Positions 8,869 to 22,800 of a stretch of DNA of 64,000 nt are shown here, one piece after another. A program made the translations under genes and the position numbers. This DNA comes from Diadema setosum (Eukaryota; Echinodermata; Echinoidea; Diadematoida; Diadematidae). The notes below the pieces were generated by a model that worked only from the letters and a program-made list of their open reading frames with translations, did not search any database and was not told the origin of the DNA. Position 1 is the first letter of the stretch, and every line of letters begins with the position of its first letter. The stretch spans positions 20,394,650-20,458,649 of the forward strand of contig CM067069.1 in NCBI GenBank assembly GCA_033980235.1, written 5' to 3'.

Positions 8869-11800
8869 GTGAGTGTAGTTTGATTAGAAAAAGATCTTTG
8901 TTATTCAAGCAGGTACAACTAATTTTCTACCTAAATGCCTTGAAGAATAAAATGGTAAAAAAGGACTGAAAAAAAAAGAAGAAGAATTTGACTGTGAGCC
9001 AGTCCAAATCAGACATTTCGAGAACTTCTGCTGATTTTTCCTTTCCCATCAATTTAGTTTGTCTCAGAGACCTATAAGTACATTCTTTTAAAATGTCCAG
9101 ACAGATCTACATGTACACAACAAGCTGTCATGACTGTCTGATAAATGACCTCTGATATAAATGACCACTGCTTTCCACAAAACATCACCATATTGCTGTA
9201 ATATCAGAGCATGAAATGAAAAATTCAAACAGTTGATAGAGAACTGTCATTGTAGTTCAATTACAAGTGGGGGTATGGAGGGTGGAAGAAATGTGAGTAG
9301 TGCCAATTGCTCAAAAATCCATGCAACTTCATAATTTTCACCAATGTAGGTGCAACTCGTGAAAACCCTGGAACAGACTGATCATCCCAAGCAGCAGAGT
9401 GAGCCCAAGACTACATCCATTCCCCTGGTCCATGAGGACAGAACAGAGATGGGGAAGAGTTTACTCCCCTCACGGCACATCAAATGGCTTGAGAGTCTGC
9501 CAAACAACCGCGACACTGAAAATCCTGTGCTGTACAGGTGAGACCAAGAATTATGCAAAGTGTCGCGACAGAAATGTTTTCAAGCGTTTGCAGCTCTGTT
9601 TGTTATTACCAGGAGGTGGATCTGACCTACTGTAAATAATATCAGACTGTTTACATTTCTCAGATGTAGCTCAATTCCTTCAAAATCAATTCCATCAAAA
9701 TTGTTGTTCTTTGTATGATTGATGTTACTTAATAGGTGATACAGTTTGTAGAGACCTATCTGGATTATTCATGTAGAATAGTAGATAGCTGTGATTTGTA
9801 AGATACAACCATGTAGGTCTCCTGTAGCCCACAAGAAGAGAATAAAGAAAAAGTGTACAGTGTCTACTCTCTTCAGCTTTAGTTGGCTTCCCATTTGATG
9901 TTTGTTATTGAGCAACATGCTATTTTTTTTTTTTAATTCCTTGAAGACATGAGGAAATGATAATTGGGCAGGTGAGGATAAGATGGGTCATGAGACTCGG
10001 TATATGTTGTAAGTCTGTAAAGGTAGTGGGTATGTGCATGAGCACATGCTAGAAAATGAACCCTGATGGCCCACTGATGATTTGTGTTGTTCTTCTTAGA
10101 CATTCCATTGAGAGTGCCCAGAAAAAGGCTGAGGAACCAGTCTCTGTGATTGCTGGGAGAGAAGTCAGAGGACTGGCAAGCACTGTTGGTAAGTCATGTC
10201 CAGATATGATTATTGTAGGCTCAGACAGAAGCTGTGTACAGTATATTCTTTTAATCCAACCTGAACCACTTTCCTTCTTCCCTGAAGGAGTAGTTGGATG
10301 GCAGTCAAGACTGGCACTCACACACATTCTTAACCCTTGTATTTGTTTGTTGTCACAAACATCGGTTAGTAACATGCTCGTGTTCCATAATGATATCTTG
10401 ATAATCCTTTGGAACACACTGAATCCCCTCCACTCTGTAAACTAAATGGACTGAAGCACAAAAAGTTTGTCATTGCGACACCTCCTCCTCCAATTTCTTG
10501 CAAATAAAAGTAAAAAATGAAACAAAATGGCTGATTGACTCTATGCTTGTCAAAATCACTCATGTACAAACTTGAAATTGTATGTGTATGTGTGTCTGTG
10601 TGTGTTTCATAGATGAATTGTTATGGTCTTAGAATTATTATTCCTTCCAACATTCATGTCAAAGGAATTTGCAATAATATTTTTGATTTGTATGTAGATA
10701 TGAACTTTAGTATACCTTTATTTTTCTGTGCTGTGGTAATATTTCAGAATAAAGCAAAGCTGAAGCTCATATCAAATGCAATATGCAGCCATGTTGTTGG
10801 GTGCTTTTATTTCAGCATTTACACCCCTCCAGAACAGATGAACTGAATACACATTGTTGACAGTTTCATTGTCTCCTTTTGCTCATTTGATTGAATAGAA
10901 GCAGAGAAGTTGGGATCAGACATCATTGACCGACTAGCAGAGAGTAGGAGAGTGAGGCATGAGGAAGCCACTGAGGATCTCCACCATGAATTCACCATCA
11001 TTGCCAATGTGAGACCATCACTCTCAAATCCCTAATCCATCCTCTAGCACTTTCACTTTTCTTTATTTTTATATCTCTCATATTCAGTTTTGTTGCTCGT
11101 CCTTTGAAACTAATGGTAGCGATTTGCATTTGTGAGTTTTATCTTTATATCAGCTATTGATTACCCATGTCAAATTTTTGCCAGTACCCTGTGCAGAGGA
11201 GCATTGCTAACCCATTATCCCTGTAATATAGCAATTTTCCATAGATATAGTACATGGTTCAGCCAGTTCTGAGGGGCAGTGAGGTAGATCATAGCTGTAT
11301 ATGTTTCTCAGGCATACTTGAATGCCCAAAACAATGCTGGACAATACAGCTATATTTTTTTTTTTCTTGCACATTGCACCAAAATACTGCAGAATTATAT
11401 TACGTGTGAAATTTTCTGTGTAATTTCATTTTATTATTGGGAACATATTCCTTTTTATATCTTATTGTCTGTATATGGATTGTATTAATCATTTGTTTGT
11501 TTGTTTGTTTGTTTACAGTCATCTTTGAAATGAAAACTGAATATGATTGCTTTGAATTCAATTCTGTTTTACATTCACAACCTTATAGGCTTTGTTTTTG
11601 TAATGAAAAGACATTATAATCAGGATAATATCATTATAATGGCCATAATAGTATAGCTTGTACTGTTTACCTTTTGCAATTTATCTTAGAATTCATGGAC
11701 TACTTGATTTTGAATAATTGTGCCTTCTTATTTCTTGAATCACTCTTCATCCCACACAGGATATAGAACCCAAGATTGCTGCTGCAGGGGAAATACTTCT

Positions 11801-14800
11801 CAAGAAACTTGAAGAAAATGACAAAGGTTAGCATCCAAATTTGCCTGTATCCTGAGACTGAACTGAGGGAATACTAAGAATTGAAGTATTTTACATTTTA
11901 GTAAATCTTTTCTTTGGCCAAAAAGCAAGGTTTGTTGAGTTTTTTGCCAACAATATCTCTCCAGTAAAGAATTGTGTTCCAACCTGGCCAAACAACCTTC
12001 TCAGTACTACTTGTCATGATAAGTGTGTGCGGGAAACAGATAGGGGCATTGGTAGCAGATGAATCAAAGAGTGGACACATGTATAAAAGGAAAAGTATTT
12101 CCCTTCTTTGAATTATGTCTGAAGTTAGCAATGCACCATGTCATTCTTTAGAGAGAAAAAAAAAACTGTTGGTGCTGAAATATTCAGAGAGGAAAAACTG
12201 GGATTCAAAACCGAGTCAAGCTGTGCAAATACACATTTGTCTGTCCTATGACACTAATGTTTCACCAATTGTCATTGAATCTGTTGAATCTAAAGATACA
12301 CACAGTATCTGTGGAATCTAAGGATACACACAGTATCTGTGGGTAGTAGTCTATACATAGATGTAGTTAAAATGTCAGCTTATCAATTCTTTATTACTTA
12401 CAGTGAGTCACATGTCAAACTGGTCTATAGACTCAACTTCCCTGTCCACAAACAGCATGATTTTTTAAATGTCCCCTCCATTTTGTTCAAGACGAAATTT
12501 TGGGTGGTTACAGCTGATATTCAGACTATTCTGTTGTTTTCATAATGGCATTACATTTTCAAGGGGAATGCTGCATGTGTGTACTTGCTAAATAATTTTA
12601 CGTACTGATACTTGGTGGAAACTTGGTGGAAACACCAATGCTGACAAGGGTTACTCAGCCCTTTACCAGAAAAATGAAACACACCAAATTGTACAGCCAA
12701 ACACTGTATTGTTTTACTCCTCACATGAAGAATGATTTTCATGATTGGACGTTATCATGTTTGTTCTTATTCCATTCTCCCTCTGCAGAAATTGACAAGA
12801 TGCTGGCAAAGATAGCTGATGATGATGTAAGTTTTTTTGAACTACACAAACCTTGACCTAGTTCATAGAATTGTCTCTTGTGACGCTTTCCTTTAGACAT
12901 ACATCTGTATATGTGATCCAAATTGCAGTGTGTTACAGTTTTGCAGCCAAGCTTTGAGCAACATCCCATATTTATCAGCTATATGTGTACATGTGTGGAT
13001 GCAAACTGAATACTGATGAATGAATGCTATAACTCCACTGAGAGATTCAGTTAGTCAGTGTCTATTTGCCTGTAATGGAGTTGTCTGTCTCATTTTTTTT
13101 TTCTTTTTTGGAGACTTATTCTGCTTGTCACTGGGTGAAGGAACAGTAATATTAGCTTGAGAGTGTACTGGTATGTGAGTGAATAGAGGGTAGTTTGCTT
13201 GTTATTTGTTGATAGACATGTGAAATCAAAACGATTACAGACTTGGAAGAGAAAATTATTGCAATATATTTCTCTCTGTTTGTGTCATGTTATTCATGTG
13301 TATATGGTATATTGCAATTGTACGGCCAGATGAATAATGATGATGATAATGATGATAATACCATTTATGTTTTCTACCTATTATCAAAATCATGTCAAGG
13401 AATATAGGGAACAGAGTGGAAGTTAAGGGATGTAGATTACACTTTGAAAGACTTTGACTTTGAAAGAGGAAGTCATTCAGTACGAATAGAAGAATTCACT
13501 TCTTCCAGTGTTTGCCTTGAAGTATCTATTCAAGTCCAGCTGATGCATGAATCAGAACCTTTCTTCAGTATAAGTTCCAGTTTTCCACAAAGTCTGAATC
13601 TTTCATGGCTTTCTCAATGTGCAGGATTTGAAAGGTTACCATCTCTCTGAGCTAGTCAGCTTGTGGAATGACATAGAGCAGCAGGCATCCATACGCAGAC
13701 AATACATCGATGAAATGGACACCACTCTGCAAGCTCTTGAAGATGACAGACTAAAGAAGGTAAATCGTGCAGTTTTAGAGTGTACACATTTTGCTCAGTA
13801 GTAGTTGTTTCAGACTATCTTCTTAGTGAGAAGCAATCTTAAGAGGTTTCACTATTATTTTCCTTTGCTACACGCACATGTATGTACCTTCACCCAAATG
13901 AAGTGCAGTTTTAGTTTCACATCTGAGCAGTAGATGCAGCATGCACAAATCCCTCGGTAGGATTTGTTACTTTGTACATTATTAGTTCAAAGTATTTTCT
14001 GAAGTTGCCATGGCAATAGGCTCTGGTACCAATGATGTTTTGGTATCATTTGGTTGTGAAAAGGGCCTAATGTTTTGTTTTGTTTTGTTTTGTTTGTTTG
14101 TTTGTTTTTTATCACTACTCATGCTAGACATGATTTTGTTTTATGATGCACCAAAAATCACTGGAGCCTGGCTGACTTCAAGAACAAACTATCTTTGCAA
14201 AAAGAATCCAAAAATGGTTGTAGAAAACTTGCAAAACCATCAGAGCTGTTTTGAAAATGACAGAATGTGTGCATCTCTTCAATGCCCATCCACAGTTGAA
14301 AAATGTGCTGAAATCCTACGCCAAGAAGATGGAGGGCATTGCCTATCTGATGCCACCAGACGTCCAGCGACTCATCGAGAAGGAGTCCACCATCATCAAC
14401 CAGACGCTCCTGTCAAACCGGCGTGCCTACACCGACCTCCAGGCCCGCCTCATGAAGACGGACATCGAGCGAGACAAGAACCACCACCGTGTGTGGGAGG
14501 ATCGCCTTGCAGACTGGAGAAAACTCAACATCGACATCGCCATCAAGAAGTTTATGTACGTACTTTGAGAAATCCCTGATTTTCCTGTACACCATCTTGC
14601 ATGGGGACAGTTTATGTCCCGCATACCTTGTTACAATAGATAAGCTGTCTCATTGCCTATTGTCATTTATGAATAGCTCGTGCGAGTTTGTTCAATAGTT
14701 CACGAGATTATGGTTATGATCTTCTTGATGTACAGCCTTTGCTGGGGATATTCTATTTCAAGAATGTACTTGACTTGTCATAATTCCATCACATCCATGT

Positions 14801-17800
14801 GCTTGGTGTTAAAGACCTAATAAAATGGTTTTGGCATTTTTTTCTCAATGATGTAATAATATTAAATGTTAAATTCTAAGTAATTCTATGGTTGTGCGGG
14901 GTTTTTTACTGTTCTGAATTTTGTTCTATATTTGTTAACATAATGGATACAATTTCCTCGGTTTTGGAAAACTTGCTATACTTTCACCGCATGCGGCGCA
15001 CTATCACTTTTAAATTGTGATGACGTCTAAGAACGGAGTCGTTCACGACCAGTCTAGCCGTAGCCAGCGAGCTGGCAAGGCTATGCTAGCGCAGCGCGCG
15101 CAGCGACAGCCGGGGCGCGGCCGGCGGCACTGTACTGGCTAGCGCTGGCGGGGGAGCGAGCTAGCGAGCGCATAGCAAGTGCTGCGCTGCACTATTGTCA
15201 TTGGCTAAGCCTTTAGACAAAAGAATATTTAATGAACTGTATCGGATTTAATACTGCCAATAATACAGATTACAACTGTGGTACGCTTGGATATCTATTA
15301 TTTTCGGCGAACTCGTGAAATAGGCCCCACCACTGCGTGTCTGTACTAACTACGGCGACTCGCCTGATCAGCCCCACCGTGTGGCGTTCATCTCGGTAGG
15401 TAAGCACGGCGGTGGGGCTGCCTTGCACAGTGAATACTCGTGAATGCGGCGAAATGACTTCGACTAATTTAACGGCCAATTTAACCATAAATACAACCCT
15501 ACCTAACCCTAAACCCTAGGAGGACCTACCCTTGCTTGCTATAAACGCACGGGTACGGTGCACGCGTGACTGCGGTGGGGCCTATTTCACGATAGCCTCA
15601 CCACCACTGCGTGTCTGTATACTACGGCGACTCGCCTGCTTTATAGGCCTAGACCTACTCGTGAATCCAGCCCCACCGTGGCATTCATCGGTAGATAAGC
15701 ACGGCGTTTGGGCTTCCTTCCACAGTATGATTTTTAGCATAAAACAAAAACTACTCGACCAAAATTGACGATCATTCTTGGTATCGTTTTTCTTAGAAAA
15801 TGACGCATCTAAATTACTGATCAAATTGCAGAAACTGACTATGGGAAACTGGTTAGGCTTTTTTTTTTCTTTTCTTTTTTTATAGCCACGACCCACCCTG
15901 TAACAACATATCCCCCTAACCGTTAGGCGTTAGAGTGTAGCCTCTGTACTACTACCAAAGATTCTGCAATTACTACTTACTAGTCTACTAGACCTAGTGC
16001 CGTAGTGGTAATAGTACACTACTAGTAGTAGTACTAGTAGACTACTACTACTAGTTGACTATTATTACTACTAGTAGACTGCTACTAGATCTACTAGACT
16101 AGACTACTACTGGTAGTTTAACTTGTAAGCGCCGGCCGACGGGCCAGGCCACGGCCGGGACGCTCCCGCTTGCTTGCTGCGGCCGGAGTAGCCGCTCACT
16201 TTGTGAGCGAGCTGGGCCTGTTCTTCTAATCTACTTACTAGACAGTTACAACTTACAATGTCAGTCATGTAGTATACAGTGTATCCTTTCTAACGTTAAA
16301 CTATATGGGGGCATACCAGACATACCACTCTGTATTTCCCAGGCGATCGTTTCCGTGAGGTCTATTCTCGGGCTTGGTGCCATGTTCATACGCTCTTGCA
16401 CTGGCAGCGGGGGAGATGCAGCTGGTTCATATCGGTAAGGTGCAGCCCCACGATAACGTTCTGGTTCATCGGCTGCCTCTCCCTCCCCATCTTCCCCTTC
16501 AACTTCATGTGCCTCCTCTTCCTCTCCGCTATCGTCAGAGCTGCAGTGTTCATCATCATCATCAATGTCGAAGTTTACCCATATAGGGGAAGACATTATG
16601 CTCGAGGTACCAGGTATCTGTGCAAGCTAACTTAGTGATAATGTACGTGGTAATGCGTACATGTCGACAGTCAGAGTGTCGACCGGGAGCGCACATCCCG
16701 CGGGCCCGGGCCTGGCCGGGCTAGCTATCGTGTACGCGCGTGTACCAAGCTAGTAATCTGAGTGCTTGTGCTGAGCGGCGTCTGCTAACTGAGCACAACT
16801 CCGTGCTTATACGTCATCAATCGGTTCAGGGGTGTTGGTCACGTGACTATCTTTTTCGCAAAAGCTGCAACGGGGTCCTCCAAAAATGTGATATTTGGGG
16901 GAGTTTCTAGAAGCGATAAAAACCGGAACGACACTGACAACATACTTACATTGATAATCATGACATATATTTTACATTTCTTTTGCATATTAAAAAATTT
17001 TGGAAGCATTTTATTAGGTCTTTAAGTAGAAAGTTTGCTCACTATGCAAGTGTTGAAAGTTAAACTCTTTCTCTAAATCTGTACCACCCTAGAACAGACA
17101 GTCAGACAGGCAGTCTTTTTGTGTGTACAGTTGTTTACTTGTATTAATATTTGTGAGTGATTTTCAAATTTGCACTAATTTATTAAAGCATTTGCTGACA
17201 TATCATGCCCAAACAATGTCCTGAGATTTTTTTTTTTTTTTTTTTTTGGGGGGGGGGGGGCACATAGGTCATTCAGAGAAAATTTTGATTTCACTCCTCA
17301 AAACATGGACGCATTTCGTTCTAACGTTTGCCAAAAGTTGTCTGTGTGGAAGCTTGTGAGCATTAGCAAATTACAGCTACTGCTTACAACTTACAACTAA
17401 CCAAGACTGATGATATTCTGTCTTGAAAAAATGATGATGATGACAGTTAAAAAATCACAGTAAAAAAAAAAAAAAAAAAACAGAAAGCTTCATTCTCTTC
17501 TTCCTTCGATCTTTGTTTAGGGTTGTTGTTTCATTCCCCCAATTATCATTTTTCTCTTGTGGTAAATATCATAAGTTTCCTGTCAGCAGAGGACCTGTCT
17601 TAAAATATGATGATGATGTTTTTGTACCTGAATCTGTCATAAAATTCAGTCACACTGCTTCTTCCTTGACAGGGAATTCATGCAGAGTGAGAGAATCGTC
17701 AACCCACCAAAGATCAATGCCTTGATGGACAAACTATACACGGAGCAAGTCAAGCTGAATAAGGGCCGTCTTGACATACTGGATAACCTCAAGTAAGTTT

Positions 17801-19842
17801 TGTTTGAAGTGTGTGTATGTTTGAATGGTCTACCCCTTAATTTATAAACTTTACTAGGTTGTAGGCATCTACTACTCACAAGTTCCCTTCTGTGATATTG
17901 AGCTGCATCATAAAGGATCAGTCATGAGTCTTTATTCCATAATTTGAATAATCTTGATATTTTAGTCTTGATATTGTGTTAACATAAAATACAAATTGAC
18001 TCTATTTGACAATTAGCATTATTTTCATATGGATAACTTTTGTGAAATAATGTCTCCAAGAAGGTGACTCAGATCAAATGTGGACTCTTTGTCTCCTTGT
18101 CTGTGAGCAGTGAAATGAAGCCGCCGAAATCCAGCAAGACGGCAGCATACCAGTGGAACAAGGAGATTGTTAGCTCCTGTCAGCGGATTGAACAGCTCCA
18201 TGTGACCTACTTAGACCAGCTCCATGAGGAATATGAGAGTGTGTGCAAAGAGTGCTTGGACCAGGTAGAGAAATTCCAGGTATGGCAACTGTTTAGTCTA
18301 TCTTTGAAGCATTAGTAGAAAGTGTTATGGAACTGTTACAGATTGTTTGTCATTGTGGAAATGTAAAATTTTGACAGTTAGAATTTGCAAATTGGACAAG
18401 TTGTTTTTACCCACCATGTCCCTCTCAACCCAGGTGTATAATTGAGTGCCTGGCCAACGCCAGGGTTATAACAATGGCAGGGCCCTCTGGTAGAGCAGGG
18501 GCAACACTGAAGAGGCTGTCACTGATAAAGGAGACCATATTATTATTGTGTTGTTGTTGTTATGATGGTGATGATTTCAAAATGATTATTTCATAATGTG
18601 ACACATTGTGGTAAATCATCTCATAACTTTGGGGGAATTTACTGCAAGTATATAGGTGGATTCAGTGAATGCAGAAATGTTCAAAGAATATATCAGTGAA
18701 GTATGAGGAAAATCTGACAGTCCAATCAAAAGTTACAAAGTTTTAAAGTTTTGGTCGACTTAATGTGCTATTGCAGCTGGATCAGAAAGCTACAAAAGTT
18801 CTTGATGCCTCTCGAATGAAAAAACAAAAACAAAAACAACCACTGGGAGTGGTTGGAGTGGGGGGGGGGGGGGTCAGTGGGAGGAGTTAGTTTTAGTGTC
18901 AGACAAAGGGTTGGAATCACATTCATAATTTCCCAATTGTATTGTTTGAATTTACATACCACCGTATCTGCACCTGCGTTAGGAATAATATGGATATTTA
19001 CTTGATGCAGAAACAAGTCGTAGATTTTCATCAAGCTTTGTTTTCTCTCTCCCCTCTTAGATGGAGCTCATAGAGGCAGGAGTCTGCTCAGACCAGAAAG
19101 TGGTCGAGGTCACTGAAGATGAGATCTTACCTGAGGTCGGCCGATGCCAAGAGAAATTTGAGCACACACTGGAAGACATGGATGTGAGTATAACACATCA
19201 CAGAAAGTCCTGGAAAATTCTAAACTTTATTTCACATCTAGGGATCATGCCTTACATCGGTCACAACAGTAGGAAGAAGAATACTGGTTTTATTGTACAA
19301 ACTCATTGTATGCATATGTTAGTCAAGCACTGTTAATTTCTTGACGAGGTATATATCAGTACCTTAAATGTCTATTTTCCACCATTTTAGCAATATTATC
19401 AGTATCAAAAATGCCTATTTTCCACCATTTTCAGTTTGTTAAAGATGTATGAATGTGATTTCTGATCCATTATGCACATCTAGTGGATGTAGAAAGATAG
19501 ATATAACTGGGAAAGAAACCACTTTTCTTTCCCTCACTCCCAGTTATCCCTGGAGAGGCTCGCAGAGCGCCACGCCCACCAGCTGCGCTCCCTGTTCAAG
19601 TTCACCCAGGGCGCCGCCCACTTGTGGGACGTCCACGAGATCAACCTGGCAAAGAAGGAACGGCAGCTGCAGGAGCAGCTTGAAGAGTGTCGTCGGCAAC
19701 ACGACAACCTCAACCAGGTTTGTTACTGCCAGGGTGATGATAATGATGATTGCTGAAACACTGATGATGATAATGATGGTTATGCAGATAGTGATAAGGA
19801 CAGTGTTGAAGATGATGGTGGTAATGATCAACCGTGATGATG

Positions 19843-19874
<32 letters not shown>

Positions 19875-22800
19875 GATGTAGATTGCAATGCAAACAATGA
19901 TGATTATGGTGACGATGCTAATGATAACAGTAGTGATGATTATCATCATGACCATCCTCATTGTATCATGCTGTTAAATGTGGAATTTTTAATACCTTAC
20001 TGTGCAATTTGAATTTCCATCATGAAATTATATTTTGATGTGATCATTGACAGCAGATTTTGTGACACAAACAGTTACAAGCTGGAAAATCAAAGTGGTT
20101 ATTGTGATAAAAGTGTACACAAATGTCATACACTAAGCTATCTTTGTGACATCCAGTCGGTTCTTAAAATGAGCTTTGACTGATAATCACAAGCCGCAAT
20201 GTGTTATGACGAGATCTGGATGTAGGCTCTATGAATAAGCAACATCTTAGATGAAATTGCTTATCTGGTGATTTTTTTGGTTTTTTTTTTTTTGTGAGGC
20301 TAGATAATGTCTATATGGCTACAAATAGATCAGATAATGACATGTATTGGAATAACAGACTCCTTGTGAGAAATCAGTGGATTGTTTCTCCCTACAACCT
20401 ATGACTTGACTCCTTTCATCTTTCCAGGACATGGAAGCCAACCTTGATATCTTGATGGATCGCTTGAGGCAAGAGAGCAGTGAGGAGGCCCTCAAGAACA
20501 TGCTAGAGAAAGCAGGACAGATGCTGGACAAGGTCAAGGAGAGGTAAGACGGTCTGCCGTCTATCAACCCTAGCTCCCTGAGATAGCACATCACTGCCGT
20601 ACCATCCCCATGTACAATGTACTGTGCACTGGAAAAAGACGCACAAAGCCAGACTGAAAATTGATGGCAAGATTTCACGCGTCATGGTGTATAGTCTGTT
20701 GGATTTAATGATCAAGAATCATCATCTTTCCCTTTGTGCTGAATATTTGATGTGTTTGTAAGATATTCTTCTCCCAGATTGCATTGGAAGTACCAGTGGG
20801 AGTATCCCAGATTTGATGATGTGACAAATCCTTATTGTGTCATATAGACCAGATAATACCAATACCAGCTTTCATTATGTTTATGATTTGTCTGTTCTAG
20901 TCTGGTAGTTGATGAGCTGTCAGCTCATAATATTTGTATTTTTGCTACCTCTGTGAAACAGCTATTTCACCTTCTACAAGGACCAAGAGGATATCGTCAA
21001 GGGTTACCCAGACATGGTCAGTGAGGAGCTCCAGAGATACGATGGCTCTCTCTGCACTTTCTTTGGAGTGGACAGAGTGGATCCCACCGTAAGTCATTTG
21101 CATGTTATCCTGCAAGATATTGATGTTAGATTTGTAAGGCAGGGGGAGGGGTAACTCCGATTAGAATAGGTGATGCACATTTTAGCAGTAGTATGTATAC
21201 TAGCCACATATCTTGACTGAACACAGGTCAAATTTGTTGAGACATACAGTGCATGTTTGAAGCCTAGAAGGTCTAGAAAGGGCATTAATCAATCAATTTT
21301 ACACATGTTTCATCGGAAACGTTGTTACTTCACTTTTGTTTTGCTTGTTACTGATAATCAGTTGTAGTGTATCTTCACAAGGATGTAAGTTTTGATTTCA
21401 TTTCAATTTGAAGAATCTGATATCAGCCAATATACGATGAAAGTTTGACACCTAGTCTTATTGATTATCAGATTTGTTTACTTTTTTTCTTTCAACCTTT
21501 CCAAATATGTGTGAAGGACTTTTCATGTTTTAGTAATGTTTGTAGTCAGAAATTTGTGGTTGGCATTTTCAGACTTAACACACATCTGTGTTCTAGATTC
21601 TAAATACCCCTGTGTTCAGACCACGGTAGAAGGTACAAGCATGATTGACACAGTTCCTTTTGAGGGACATGATAATAATTTCATATTTCATTTTGAAATT
21701 TGCAACACTAGCAGATTAAAGCAACTCCCACCTGACAGTGTATTGTTGTAAGTATTCAATCATTTTTAATGTATGGCTGTTTTCTCCTGGTACGTGAGAA
21801 GAAGGAAGGAGAGACTGGTGAGGAGAACCAGCAGCAAGAAGGGCAGGAGAAGGAGGAGATGAAGAAGGAGACAGATGGCTCCCAGAAGGATTCTCAGAGC
21901 CCATCACAAGCTGGGAGTAAAGCCAGCAGCCAGGAGGGATCAGGGAGTCGGCCAGAGAGCTCCCGCTCTGTCAAATCGGTAAGCTTATAGCTAGACGCTT
22001 GTCATCTTTTCCCCCGCTGGCATCGTACCATAATTATCATCCCTTATTTCATTCCCTTTGTAGAGGACAAGAAAGTACAATGAGGAATGTGATTTCATGA
22101 TTTTAAACTTTTACTGAAGAGATGTTGTGGTTACGTACCTCAGAAACAACTAGATCTTTCAAAAGGTACATTACCTTCATTTCCTGTCATTGATGTAGTT
22201 GGTCTTCAGGTCAAAGCTAAAGGGTCTCTGTACTGTGAGCCCTAAATGACTTCATAACCCTTGATTTTTCATTATCCTTGACCAGCTAAATCCTTCCAGA
22301 CCCTTAAAATCTCCCCATCTACTTTTCTGTCTCCTTTCAATTTCAAGTTCTATCGCTTGTGTCTTTTAACATAGAGTGCTTCTCTTGCACTCATTGCAAT
22401 CAGCTTAACTCATCCTCTTTGCAATATAAGGCTATTCCAAAGGACAAACTCTTAATAATTTGTATAAGGTCAATGCACTTGTTGCTCATGTTATCTAACC
22501 TTAGAGTCCTCAGGCCTCTGTCTTGTGCATGCATGTACATAATTTTGTCTAACCCTTTCCCCATGCTGTGTGTGTGCCCTCAATGTCTATATCATCTTTC
22601 TTTGTTACAACCACTTCATGTACACAACTAGAGTTCACTTTTCTGTATTGTACAATAACTTCAGACAGTTTACACACCCTGTGCCTTCCTCAATACATGT
22701 CTCTTGGTGAATATATTGTTCAGCTTTAGTGAGCATGAGCAGACCGTGGGTGTCGTCATGCCATACTTTTGTTCAGAATAGTACTTGTCTTAATTTGTAT

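Noticed and set aside
10056..10445. Overlapping 120-130 codon frames on both strands
   Set aside because: Only 10100-10188 fits ccdc180 by splice sites and phase; the rest is intron.
19449..20012. Long plus-strand open frame and two minus-strand frames over exon 12
   Set aside because: They arise from the GAT microsatellite and read exon 12 in a different frame; the exon 12 frame is fixed by phase with exons 11 and 13.
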